DNA of 64,000 nucleotides from Macrolepiota albuminosa (taxonomy: Eukaryota > Basidiomycota > Agaricomycetes > Agaricales > Agaricaceae). The DNA is taken from the NCBI GenBank assembly GCA_027475525.1, contig JAMWFC010000059.1, positions 186,001 to 250,000 on the forward strand, read 5' to 3'. This document shows positions 34,001 through 45,444 of this stretch, piece by piece. The translations under genes were made by a program, and so were the position numbers. A model generated the notes under the pieces. The model made no database searches and was not told where the DNA came from. It saw only the letters and a list, made by a program, of their open reading frames with translations. Numbering within the stretch: the stretch's first letter is position 1; each line of letters opens with the position of its first letter.

Positions 34001-36113
34001 AAATGAATATATACTGCATCAATATTTAATTGCACAGAGTACCTGCTCGAGCTTTTACTATTCCTTGAATATATTGAAAAAGTCTTGGATCTTTAGACAA
34101 GTGATGGAATAGTCAAGGTGCAAAGAATTTGAGATTATTTTCATACATAGAAAAAATTGAGAATTGAATATCTTCATTTTGAGAATCATCTCAAAACCAA
34201 TGTTCTGCATTCGTAGTGCTAAGATCCAGTCTTGAATCAATATAATGAAGTATATCATAGAGTTGGCAGCCTCAAAAAAGTTGTGCAATAAGAGATTCCA
34301 CTTGAATTATTGCATTATCCAGGCCTTGATAGAATTTTTTCATAACAATCAGAAAGCCATCAATGCTGAGAGCAGTTTTTTCTGGATTCCAATTAAATTG
34401 AGCAATTTCTGGCTGAGATTTTGCAATAACAGTGAGGTGAAGCATGCTTTGTCAAAGGGAATTGAATATATGCTGCTCTTTTTCATGAATTCATGGCTGA
34501 ATTTCTTGCTTATATATTCTAATCAATTAAAATATAAGTGAAATGAATTTTCTTTTTAAGAAATGAACATACACTTGACATGGAGTTTCTGTAAGTTTAG
34601 CAAGGCGGATAATTTCCCAGCAAGCAGTAGCTCTAAAGCACTATTGAGCCTGTGATATGTTATGAGAAAATTCTGGTGGAGAAGCAAGAGTGCCATAATC
34701 ATCTTTAAGATGATATGCAATCAGGAAGCGAGTGAATGGATCTTGAGTATCATTATAAAAAAACTTGTCACTTAGCTGAGATAAAAGAGCTCAGATGCAC
34801 TGATGAATATTCTTAATGAGTGAATTGGTACTGGTGCTTGAATTGGGAAGAGATTGTTCTAAAAATGTGAAAAAAACAAGTATGTCGAGATGCAAAGGGA
34901 TAGAAAATTTCATTATAGATGCTTAAAGATGCCTTAGAATGAAAACCAGAAAATAAGCAATAAAAGCAGAATATTCTGAAAGTGTATTGCTTTTTTGAGT
35001 CTTCATAAACAGTTTATGCTTGATTATAATTCTAAAATAGCAGTTAGAACAAAATAGATCTAGACCAGTTGAAAATTACTTGCTTTGATTCTGAAGATCT
35101 AACAAGGCACTGAATCAAAATGTCAAATTCATTAAGTTGCTCAGCAATATTAAAATAATATTTTTAAACAAGCTGGCAAAGTCAATGAAGATGTGGTTCA
35201 GATTCGGCCATTGGAGAATGAGCAGTCGATTGCAGTTCAGCAAGATTGACATCTTTTAAAAGACCATCCTATTGCATATGATCAAGAAGTAATGTTCAAG
35301 CATGAGTATTATTTGCTGGAACATATGTTGTAGAAAGAGTACCCAAGCCAATAGATTTTGCATAATCTTCTATAGCAGTAAGTGCATTGATATCTGCAGT
35401 TGGCCTATATGAAATTTCTCGAATTTGTCTTTCTTGAAGATTTTTACTTAGAAGTTGGCAGGAAACTTCTGAGAAGTGGCGATCTTTACCGACAAAGTCT
35501 GGATGAGCTTGTTTGCAATGTTTATAAAATGCCCAGGTGCTAAAATGAATGAAATAGCGATAAATGCAGGAAGAAAGTTTGCATTTAATGCCTGTGATAA
35601 TATCTATACCATCAAAAGGAGGAATAGGTGCTGTGCCAAAAGAAACAGGTTTATGGGCATCAAGTAGAATAATAAGCAACTGCTCCAGATCTTCTTGACT
35701 GGGAATTTGTCGATTTTTTAAAAGTTGGAAGCAATGGCCTGTAGTATGTTCATAGAGGTGATGAATTCGATCGAAGGGAATGAGAGATTGGCATGTATGG
35801 CAAATAATGCAATTGAAATTTGAGTTGACAGCAAGCTAATAACTACTGAGTTGATGCCGAGTTTTTTGAACTATATCATCTGGTATAGTAAGGAAAGGAC
35901 ACTGTGGCAAAAACTCAGATTCATCATTATCCAAATTTTTTTCAGAATCTTGATCCACATCATATTCATCATCAGACTCCAAATGAAGATTGGCAAGAAG
36001 AGGCTGAGGAGCAGTTGGGTTATCCAAAGCAGGTTGAGTATTTTTATTTGATGAAACAATACATGGAGTAGAAACTGATGTTGGCAAGCAATGAGATGCA
36101 GATGATGGTATAG
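31050..36113 (-). pseudogene. OrsD-type zinc-finger / RecQ-like helicase relic
   Basis: Read from 36113 downward on the minus strand. Near 35850-35690 comes a C2H2-like patch (IICHTC, FDRIHHLYEHTTGHC), then frame 35679-35296 (PVSFGTAPIPPFDGID, CKLSSC, HCKQAHPDF), which resembles the OrsD/DUF3505 region. A middle region follows (33970-33653, STTWGGGAHRSECDNLKYAN; 33526-33194, NYSVKTGKQHY). The helicase has motif I AILPTGSGKALGF (32903-32577), motif II MDEAHH and motif III FLSATIFP (about 32530-32430), and C-terminal pieces (SIQLQPYERGLIYC near 32250, VTMGFGQDIDYPSVQHIIY near 32040). Many stops and shifts make it non-functional. Related fungal genes are repeat-associated and some are telomere-linked. 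The 5' end is cut by the LTR of element 4. Confidence 0.75.
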
Positions 36114-36287
36114 TGTAACCTGAGTTACAAGGTAGAACTATCTTGTGTGTATCACACAAGTGCTAAATCAGACCGCAATATCGGATTTGACTAGTACTTA
36201 GAGTGAAAACAAGATGCTGTCTTACATAATACTCTACTAAATGATTATAGCATCGTTGACGCTAATAACATGGATGATTCCGTTACA
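36114..36287 (-). repeat. Element 4, 3' LTR
   Basis: 174 bp, TGTAAC...GTTACA perfect termini. Contains a perfect inverted repeat CTTGTGTG-TAT-CACACAAG (36142-36160). In element orientation GGGGAGTA, a plausible polypurine tract, precedes it (36288-36295). Confidence 0.9.
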
Positions 36288-36596
36288 TACTCCCCAATGA
36301 GACCAAATACTTGGTCTTTAGGAAGGGAGGTAGAACGATATAAGGGATGCACGATAGTGCGAATCACAGATGAATAACACGTGTATTGCGTGGCTGCAAA
36401 GCGTTAGCATTTATGCGTAGTGTAGATATGTCCTCTGGGCACAATAGAAAGCAGTCTTTATCAGACACGAGCGCACGTTGCGCCAGCAGTATGCAAGAGA
36501 AAAGGCATATATACTAAAATAAAAATAAAAACAACAAAAATTAAGAGTGACCCCGCCTCTGGGTCAGCTGTATCTACACGAGACTACAACAAAATT
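36288..36596. other. Element 4 3' untranslated region
   Basis: No gene seen between the accessory frame and the 3' LTR; an A-rich stretch lies at about 36510-36545. Confidence 0.5.
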
Positions 36597-39218
36597 TTAA
36601 TATGGGTCTAGGACCTGTCCGGCGATGCTTGCGCCTGTCTCAGTCACCATTGACTCCTCCTCCATTGCGACGTTAATCATGGGAGGGGGAGGCGCCGATT
36701 CCATCCTCGGTGGGGTTATAGGCCCCTCGACTGCAGGCGTGTCTACCACCATAGGCTCTGTTAGTGCAACGTTAATTGCCAAAGCAATGGTGGGTAGCGT
36801 ACCATGTGCTGCCGTGCGTTTTAGGAGATTGACCTGATTCAGGTCCATGCCAATCAAATAATAGAGGCCGTTGGCCTCAGGGTTTTCCAGGAGCTTGCTC
36901 TCCTCATGATGCTTGAACATAAGATGATAGTGATTGTCTTCGGTCATCTTCCGCCATCCATCCCATTGCGGGATTGCGGCAGGGGTGCCATACTTGGAGA
37001 GGCGCTCCATGCACTTGTCATCAACCTGTTTAAAGATGTCCATTGACATCGTTGGGGAGTGGAACTGCTGTTCCAGGAAGACTACACCGTACATATACGC
37101 ATGGTCCACCCATTCCAGCGGGATCCAGTTGTGTAGAAAGACGCGTAACGCATCGTCATTGGAGAAGTTCCATGCATGGTCGTCGGGCACGTGAACTTGG
37201 TGAATTTCGAGCTGCGGCCCATGTTGGGGCTCAAATGGCTGCTCGGGGAACATGGCGTTATACGAGGCAATCACCTCACGATAAAGCCCTGGATGGGCGA
37301 TGACGAGGCTCATGCGCTGCACGATCACCGGCTTGGCTGCGCTGTTAGCGCACAGAGCTTGACATAAGGCAAACCCAAAGAGGGTCTGCCAGTGCATGCG
37401 ATAGGCATGATCCATGGCGATATCTTGATAGGTATTTTCCAACCCGGGTCAGCCAAAGACCAGCGCGTACTGCGCCAGCTGGTCAAGGTTGAATGGGGTG
37501 GCTGGATCCTGAGCACGCATTACGTGCAACGCTGTGGTGCCATCGTCTTTTGTGCGCAAAAAGCGGCCTGGAATGTGTCGTCGCTCAACAAGAGCAAGGT
37601 TTTCAGGGCCCTGCATCAGGTTGACGAGGTCCTGGTACTGAGGCTCCTTCATCAGGAGCTGCATGGTTCAATCATGCAGAGCCTCAACTGTTTGCTGCAT
37701 GAACATCTGGAGCTCTGTGATCAGCATGTACACAACGATTCTGTCACGACATGGGACGTGTACATTTATATAATACTTATAGAGCCGGTCCAGCTCTAAT
37801 GGAGTGCGGGGAAGGCCGCGTGGGGCGTGCTTATACACAATTGTGCCCAGGATGTGAGCACAATGGCCAGAGGAAAACTCATATGACGCCGCTCTATTGG
37901 CATCAGCTTCCATCAGCACCGTATTTGTGGCATACAAATAATAGGTGCAATGGCTGAGTGCTCCTCTAAAGCACAAATTCATTCGCTTGATATCGAGCAG
38001 CCCCCACACTTTCACCCCCAAGCCATCGGGGATCTTCCCCAAAAATTCATCCTCGGCCCTATACTTCTGGGCCTGTAGCTCTTTGACGCAAATCACCTTT
38101 TTCCTTGCAACGCGCTTATTGCCCGACGCTCGTTGGAACCGGTCCGCAGCCGATTCCCTTTCCTCCCCATCCTCCTCCTGCTCTGAGCTTGACTCTCCAT
38201 AGTCGCTCTTGTTGGACAAGGAGGGTACTGCTGCTTTGCCTTTTTCAGGCACGGTCTTCCCTCTCGAGGTCGCCACCAGACCATGGTACTGCTCTGGCGT
38301 GCGGGGGTCTGGGGTCAATACGACCACGGGGTACTTCTCTGGTGGGGCCCATACAAACACCAGCAGCATGAACAATATCTGGACTTCTCCTGCTTGTGCG
38401 GGAATGCCAGCAGGAAAGAGTATAACCTCCAATTTGGAGGCATCAAGAGGCGGCTTGCGGCCGCGGTGCTGACGAGACGGCCCCAACTTGGTCAGGGCGG
38501 TCAATTCTGGTTGTGGCTGAGCCACCGGAGGGGCAGGCGCATTTTGCGCCAGAGTTTTCCCTCCAGGCTCAGCGCGAGGCATGACAATAACGGGCGCTCT
38601 TGGCACCACAGCGACGGTTTTGGGCCCCCTAGGTGGGGCCCGAGATGATGCGGCTTCCTGCTGATCCAGGGACAGACCTGCCAAGGGTTCACTGACAGCA
38701 GCCAGCGACTCTGAAGAGGCCTGCAGGCCCGACTCGGGTAACCGCGATGACAAAGCCATGGGCTGAGCAGGCTGCTCATGGCATGCTAATTGCACTTCTG
38801 ACAGCATCCTTGCCCGTGGAGGGTCGACTAGTTGACTGGGCTGATATTTAGCCCTCTTGACCTCAGAAGTTGATTCCTCACTCGTGGCAATTTTTCGCTT
38901 AGACGTGCGTTTGATCTGCTCCAGAGCTGCAACGTGCTGCCTCTTCATCAGCTCGATTTGGTTGAGCAGTCCCTCCATCACCATCACAGCCAAACTGTTC
39001 TGCAGAAAGGACGCAGTTGCAGGGACTGGCTGTCCTGCTGCTTCCAGTCGGCCGAACAGCACATCTGACACTGCTACACTCTGCGCTTGTGGTGCAGGCT
39101 CCCCATATGAATTACTGCTTGTTATTGTCAATGAGGTTAATCTCATGATTAACCTCCCGCCATGGAGGAAGCTCTTCCTTCGTTTCATTGACAATATCAG
39201 CAAACTCCAGTTGCACAT
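36597..39218 (-). CDS. Large unrecognised frame captured in element 4
   Basis: One minus-strand frame of about 870 codons, broken only by TGA at 37668 and 37449. The first part (39120-38000) is Ala/Pro/Ser-rich and low in complexity, with a basic stretch (RTSKRKIATSEESTSEVKR) and an acidic one (SSSEQEEDGEERE). The second part (38050-36597) looks globular: GLGVKVWGLLDIKRMNLCFR, YLYATNTVLMEADANRAASY, LDRLYKYYINVHVPCRDRIV, MHWQTLFGFALCQALC, LFGFALCQ-downstream HNWIPLEWVDHAYMYGVVF and GLYYLIGMDLNQVNLLK. I recognise no enzyme motif or retroviral domain. The true start is unclear because the first ~40 codons overlap the truncated integrase in another frame. It may be a host gene fragment or an element-specific accessory gene. 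Confidence 0.6.
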
Positions 39219-40650
39219 AGTCCAGTGTTTTCTGAGTTCCGAAGTGGCCCACTACTCTATGGGCCTGGTCCAGGATAGTCGTAATCAACGACCTTTCCCG
39301 GGGAATGCAGATGACTTTGGACCCCGTGGGTCTGGTAAGGTAGACAAGCTGCTGCTCCACCTTGAAGCGTGGATGTGATTGGATATTGTTCAGAATCTCT
39401 AAAAAGAGATTATCATCCTTGTATCCTTGCTGGATACATGTGCGGAATTGCGCATTGCCTAAGTCGGCCAGTGCAGGCATATGGTCCTGTGACTCCAGCA
39501 CTTGCTGGAGCGTCATACCAGTACCTCCCGTAGGCACCCCTTGCCTCGTCTCTTCACTTGGCTGAGGGGCCTCATGATCCACTAGCACCTGGGCTTCGAT
39601 ATCGCAAGTCTCTCACTGTTTATGCAGTCGCTTACTGCAACGTGTTTCCTGCACTCGCATGGCACGTAGCTCGACCCTATATTCCCTGATTTCATGGAAC
39701 CAATGCAGAGGCAAATCTTTGCCCTCTGGGTCAATACATTTGTCTGCCTGGACATAGTCATGCGCGTCATGGATGTCATCTTGAGTATCACTCTCGAAAT
39801 ATCGAGACAGGCAATCCGCGACCTTGTTCAATTCACCTTTTACATAGGTGATGTCAAACTGATACCACGACATGTAATTGATCCAGCGATGTTGTCGCAG
39901 AGACAGGTGCACCTGAGCCTTAAAGAACTCTAGTGCTTTGTGATCCGTAATAATGTGGATCTTATATCCCATCAACTTATCCTCCCATTTTAGGAGGGCT
40001 TCCAGGATGGCGAGTGTCTCTAACTCATGCACAGCATAATTCTGCTGAGCAGCAGTGAATTTACAGGACATAAATCCCGCTGGTCGGCAAGTCTGCCACA
40101 TTTTACCCTGGCCAAACATGGCCCCAACCCCAGTTTTCGACGTGTCACATATGAGCCAGATGGGCTCGTCGATGCGTGGATCAATTGGCCGGATGACTGG
40201 CGTCTTCACGCATATGCGCTTAATCATCTCAAAACACCACTGATGCACCGGTCTCCAGTGAAACAGTGACCCGTTCTGGGTCATGGCCATAAGTGGCCCA
40301 GTGTATGCCATGATTTCTGGCAAGAAGTTGCCAATATAGTTCACCAGTCCAACAAATCGTTGGATATCATTATATGTTCGTGGGGTATGCCACTCTTGGA
40401 TTCGGTCGAGCTTATCCATATCCAGATGAATGCCCTTCTCATCAATGAGGTGACCAAGACAATCTATACTCGTTGCGTACAGCTTGCACTTCTTCCATTT
40501 GAGATAGAGACTGGCCTTCCGTAGTTGTCCAAATACGACTCCTAGATGCTGCTCATGCTCTTCAATGGAGTCAGAAAATATGAATATATCGTCTAAATAG
40601 ACGTGCATAAACTTCCTGATTACATCTCAGAAGATTGAGGTCAAATCACC
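39112..40650 (-). pseudogene. pol: Element 4 partial Pol: reverse transcriptase C-half, RNase H, integrase start
   Basis: Coding begins in mid reverse transcriptase (GDLTSIF, TGA at 40627-40629, then DVIRKFMHVYLDDIFIFSDS with the catalytic YLDD). The frame 40608-39613 continues through the RT connection (GHLIDEKGIHLDMDKLDRIQ) and RNase H (ICDTSKTGVGA, YAVHELETLAILEAL, ITDHKALEFF). After an in-frame TGA at 39613 it continues to 39112 with an integrase zinc-module start (ILDQAHRVVGHFGTQKTLDY) that is cut off. Fingers and early palm, the integrase core and any protease are missing, so it cannot be active. Confidence 0.85.
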
Positions 40651-42977
40651 AATCTACGCGGCACAGGCGCCACCACTCCTCTCGGTGCGACTTGATTCTG
40701 ACCCGAAAAGGGTTGACTATCCTTCGTTGGCAATTGTCCAGCAGGCTTCAATCGAGGCCATTGGCCTCCAGGAATTGACTTGCGGACAACGAATCGCAGA
40801 TTGCGATTGTTTTCCATATCTGTCTGTTTGGCCAGGAAGGTTTCCACCTTCACTGCCTGACGGTTCACTGTTCCTCGGCGTGAACTATGCTGCTCATAAT
40901 GGTTTGCAGTCCATGTTGACTGCTCATAACGGATGGCATACGCCAAGAACTCGGTCACAGTATTGACCTCCAAAGACAAATTATCATTGTGTATTAACGC
41001 TCTCCTCATGTCTGCGGGTATTCTGTCCAGGAATGTCTTGCGGATAGTGTATTTGTCTGGATAGAAGGCCATATTCTGTGCATGGCCCACCAGGTCATCA
41101 TAAAAGGTCTGGATGCTAGTCTTAGCATCATACACTGCCTTTCTGAAGGCATTACAAGCTTCCTGCATCGTAGCAGCATTGACGAACCGATTATACAGTC
41201 CTATCAGGACCTCTTTAAATGTCCAATGCGATTTGTCATGATTAATGTGGAGGACATGGCAACGGAACCAATTCCAAGCTTCTCCCTCCATAAATTTGTG
41301 TAGCACGAATATCCTCTTCTGGTCCATGTCGTCTCCACCATAGCAGCAGGCTGCGAGGTGGTAGCACATGTCCATGGCCCAGTCCTCCAGTTGAGAGAAC
41401 CTATGTCCTCCGGCGTACGCACGTATGTGCTTACCATCAGATTTACGGGGACTTACCCCAGCAGGGAATTTAAACCTGACTCCAAGGGAGTCATCCACCA
41501 GACGGGTGAGATGGTCATGCATATAATCCATATGGATCCTGACCGCTTCATTCATTCCTGGTGTAGTTTCATGCAATTCATGAGGTGCGGGCATTGAAAA
41601 TGCCCTGGGACTGCGAAACAGGTGCTCATTGGCCGCTCTTTCCAGCCGTGGGGTGGGCTGTTGCCTCACTTGTTGCTCTGCTGGTAATCCACCAGCCTGC
41701 CTGCCACTATCACGACGATTATTATTGTCCTGATTGTCATTCCTACAATTACGCCCTCCACTGTCGTTATTGCGACGAATTGGCTCCCTCCGCTCATAGT
41801 GGTCACTACTATTATCACTACTACATGGATTTCTGTCCGGTTCAGCAGTTCGAGCCACAAATTGTCGCCGCATCTCATCAACAGGCGTTACACCCTCGTG
41901 CCCTTCAAAGACTACCCCCTGGTCATCAATTAACAACTCACCATGATCGCGCAAGTCCTGGTTTCGTATTCTCTGGTAATTGACGCATTCATTCCAGGTG
42001 TCCACTAGGTGGACGCGTCGCACTACGCATCGTGGTCATGTTCGCTCCTCAAGAATGTGGACTTCGTCCACCTCTTCCTTGATAGTAACTTGCTTACAAG
42101 GTGTCTTAACCTCCTGCACTGCAAGTAGTGCCTCTGGCTCTGCCGGAGTTGTCATCACAGTCTCCACCTCAGACAATGCCTGCTGAGGCACTCCGCTAAC
42201 TATGCGTTGATGGTTTGCGGTGTTCTGACGCCGAACGTAGTCTTGCTGAGACTCATTAGCCTGACGAGGCGCATTGAGCAATTCCATCGTGTCCACAATT
42301 AATGGCGCTCGTCGTCGCACACTCATCTCACATTCTACCGAGTCAGCTGGAGTAGCCATTGAGACTGCTGACCCTTGCACTGCTTTGCGCTTAAGATATT
42401 CCACTACTTTGAGTTTGAAGATGCGCACAAACAATTTGATATATTCATTTAAATCTGCACGGGGTACATCGTGGCTCCTAGCAGCCAGCAACTGTAAGGA
42501 GGACTCCAACTCGGACTCTAAGTCCATAACTCTCCTGAGGCCGTCATGCCTCACTTGCAGCTGTTTGCTGGCCCATCTGTGCAACTCTGGGATTCCAGGC
42601 ACTGTTGACGCCTTTTCCAACCTTACAACATTGTCGTCCTCCCTACTGACCACTATTGCTGGTCCTTGCTTCTGTCCTTGTGTCGTCAACAACGATGGTC
42701 CCGGTTCAGTGGCAGCATCAGCCACATATTCCAAATGCCGTTCCATAGATGCAGTCTGGAATGGGGTGCTATGCGCAAACATGCTGCCTTGTACCATTTC
42801 CGAGTACTGGGTAATGTCCAGTTGACCCTCAGAGGGAGCTGAAGAGCTCTCGGGCAATACCGGATACATCAATGAAGGCATTTGGCTTGCTGGCAGCGAC
42901 ACTCCTAAGAGCGCGGATCTCTCTCCTGGTTTACTACCAGGTCGGAACGGAGGATCCAGATCAAGAGAGCCAGTCAT
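40641..42977 (-). pseudogene. gag: Element 4 Gag, one in-frame TGA
   Basis: ATG at 42977 opens a frame to 42036, where TGA stops it; the same frame resumes at once and runs to TGA at 40641, about 778 codons in all. The centre (about 41480-41000) is a capsid-like domain: HIRAYAGGHRFSQLEDWAMD, WTFKEVLIGLYNRFV, TFLDRIPADMRRALI. No zinc knuckle remains. The gag of element 5 aligns along its whole length. The stop at 42036 would be cured by a CGA codon, consistent with C-to-T change. Confidence 0.85.
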
Positions 42978-43088
42978 AGAAGCACGTTTTCAACGTGATG
43001 CCAACAGAGAATCGAGAGGTTTTGATGAGAGTTGCCTAGTCAGTAACAAGCTTAGAGTCTAAAGCCAATAGCAGAAGATTTAAAAAAA

Positions 43089-43264
43089 TGTAACCTGAGT
43101 TACGAGGTAGAACTATCTTGTGTGTATCACACAAGTGCTAAATCAGACCGCAATATCGGATTTGACTAGTACTTAGAGTGAAAACAAGATGTTGTCTTAC
43201 ATAATACTCTACTAAATGATTATAGCGTCATTGACGCTAATAACACGAATGATTCCGTTATACA
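43089..43264 (-). repeat. Element 4, 5' LTR
   Basis: 176 bp, about six substitutions from the partner plus a TA insertion near the end (GTTATACA instead of GTTACA). The same CTTGTGTG/CACACAAG inverted repeat lies at 43117-43135. In element orientation it is followed by a T7 run rather than an obvious TGG primer-binding site. Confidence 0.88.
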
Positions 43265-44297
43265 GGATTCGCCGGGGCTGGGGGTCGGGCGTTGTCCATT
43301 TGTGGGAGGGGTTCCAGGGGTCTTTGGGGCTGTCCCCAGGTCTTGAAGCTGCTAGGAACGGAGTTAGCCCTTTGGCGAGTTGACAAGCCTACCGTGCAGG
43401 CAGCGGGCTGATCAAATAGCCCTCCCATCAGGTTGAGGGACCACAGTATGGCCGAGGCATTTTGTTGCTCTTTCCATTGTTGTTGCTCTGGAGTGGGGAC
43501 TGCCGGGACTGCCGGGGCCAATTCCGGAGGTTCCCGTCAGATGTGAATCGAGCGGCCTGGGTCTGTGGGGTCATTGAGGGGTCGGGGGGATGGGGACGCA
43601 TGGACTTCATCGAGCAGTTGCTGTAACTCTTCACGGAGGATTGTGTTGCACCTGTACTTTACTATAGTCTGCTCCGGGAGTTCTCCTTGCATGAGGCGAT
43701 CCCCGAATTCAACCAAGCAATGGGCCCAGTCCTCCAGTGTGCCTGTGAAGTCGTCGTATCCGAATTCCATGAGTAGTGCCCTTGCCCGTTGTGTGAAGTC
43801 CTCTGGCAAGATCCTGAGTGAGTGGAGCACTTCATCCCGTTGCCGTTCGTAGTCCTCGAGATGTTGTCGTCCCATTGGTGAGGGGGGAGTCCGAGCGGGT
43901 GGGGCGGTGGTTGGGTAGTGTCGAGTGGGGTAGTTGTAGTTGAGGGGTACCCGGGGTTGGGGGGCAGGGCGCTGGTAACCGTAGTAGGAGGTGGGTGCAA
44001 AGGGGCCCTTGCTGGGGGGTACTGGGCGAGGTCCACTGGGAACTGGTGGTGTCTCCGGTAGGCCCCTGAGAATGCTCCGGTACGAGGGGACCTCCACAGG
44101 TTGCGCCATGGCTAGGTTTGGCGGAGGGGCCCAGCTGGCTGAGGGACCCAGTGGCGGTGGAGGTATTGGGGTTCGTACGGGAGAGGTGGGTAGGCGGGGC
44201 AGGGGGTTTGCGCAGAGTAATGATAGGGGACCGGACGTCCATAAGGGTCGGTCTGGTAGCCCGTGGAGTAGTAAGAATGAGTATACGTAGCCATCAA
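43265..44297 (-). pseudogene. gag: Element 2 (minus copy) Gag N-terminal region
   Basis: ATG at 44297 (or 44294) opens MATYTHSYYSTGYQTDPYGR, matching the plus copy's MAKYTHTYYPTGYQTNPYRH. A small deletion shifts the frame near 44150; the original frame is then 44109-43537 (VEVPSYRSILRGLPETPP, ILPEDFTQRARALLMEFGYD). TGA at 43537 sits at the same place as TGA at 46213 in the plus copy, then coding continues to 43265. Pro/Tyr-rich, function as in other gag leaders unknown. Confidence 0.8.
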
Positions 44298-44686
44298 GAA
44301 CGGTTTAAGGAGGGAGTCTTGATATTATGTCAGGTTCCGCTGAGTCAGGGGCTTTCCGGGAAAGCAATCACCCTTACAATACGGACTTGACCTACGGATA
44401 CTTGGGTGTCTGGAACTCCGGGGCTAGGACTCTGGGGTTCAAGATGTGGACAGGGGTGATTCTGGGAGAGGGGACTCAGTCCAGGGATTTTGGGCTGAGA
44501 GTAGCGGGGGAATTTGGGAGGGGGTCGAGTCATGAACCGGAGGTTCTAAGACGAGACCAAGTTAGCAAATCAAAGTCGCGAAGTGCGTACCAATCTTAGA
44601 GCACGCGAGTATTCAAGTGTGCCAGTCAAAGCATGCCAGTCAAGCGTGCTAGTCAATGCGTACCAATCAAGCAGAGGGCACACAAC
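43265..44686 (-). mobile_element. Element 2, minus-strand copy: gag start plus partial LTR
   Basis: A head-to-head partner of the plus-strand copy. The partial LTR occupies 44328-44686 (starts TGTCAGGTTCCGC on the plus strand) and the gag N-terminal region 44327-43265. It is cut at 43265 by the element 4 LTR and at 44686 by the start of the plus copy's LTR. Confidence 0.88.
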
Positions 44687-45414
44687 TGTCACGACCCCTC
44701 CCCTCTGGGCCCACCCCGGGACACCCCCGGAACACCCTCCGGGACCCTCCCTCTGACTCCACAGGACATGCCCTGCCATCACGACTACCGACACCGCTAT
44801 CACGCGCATCAAGGACGGCCATCAGCCGCTACCAGCCCCAATCAACAATCGGATCACATGACTCGTTCCTGGCCATCACGCATCACGCATCACAACTCCC
44901 TCTGCACCAATTGATTGCGTGCCCCACACGTGTGATCCTGGTATACAGCCCCTGCCGCTACTCAATGACTCCCGAAACCCATCCCAGACACCCTGGAACC
45001 CCGAGACCTGGCCCCATAGTACTTATAGCATAGTTCCCTGTTGTATTTGCTAGTCTTGATATTACACTGCTTATACTGTTTTACTTGATTACTTGAATTG
45101 TTGCGTGCCCTTTATTTGACTGGTACGCATTGACTGGCACGCTTGAATACTCGTGTGCTCTAAGATTGGTATGCACTTTGCGACTTTAACTTACTAACTT
45201 GGCCTTGTCCTAGAACCTCCAGTTCACGACTCGACCCCCATCCGAATCCCCCAGCTACCTACCTCCCAAAACCCCCGGACCAAGTCCCCTCCCCCGGGAT
45301 TCCCCTGTCCGCGTCTTGAACCCCGGAGTCCTAGCCCCGGAGTTCCAGACACCCGAGTATCCATAGGTCAAGTCTGCATTGTAAGGAAGGCCCCCGACTC
45401 AGCAGAACCTGACA
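44687..45414 (+). repeat. Element 2 5' LTR (plus copy)
   Basis: 728 bp, TGTCACGACCCC to AACCTGACA with TGTCA/TGACA termini. Contains short tandem motifs (GCGTACCAATCAA-like) shared with the reverse copy at 44600-44680. It is the reverse complement of 44328-44686 over its last half. The bases following it (AAATATCAAGACTCCC) do not show a clear primer-binding TGG. Confidence 0.9.
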
Positions 45415-45444
45415 AAATATCAAGACTCCCTCCTTATACCGTTC

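Larger units (their letters stand above)
36114..43264 (-). mobile_element. Element 4: rearranged Gypsy element with a large extra reading frame
   Basis: Short LTRs (174 and 176 bp) flank, on the minus strand, gag, a partial reverse transcriptase with RNase H, a truncated integrase zinc module and an unrelated ~870-codon frame. Protease, the first half of reverse transcriptase and the integrase core are absent. Flanking pentamers (TATAG and GGATT) do not match, so one boundary was probably reshaped by recombination. It must depend on other elements for movement. Confidence 0.85.

Noticed and set aside
37043..37303. Plus-strand frames across the element 4 accessory region
   Set aside because: They are shadows of the long minus-strand frame and have no independent support.
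36109..43269. Target-site duplication for element 4
   Set aside because: The flanking pentamers TATAG and GGATT do not match, and shifting the ends by a few bases does not help.
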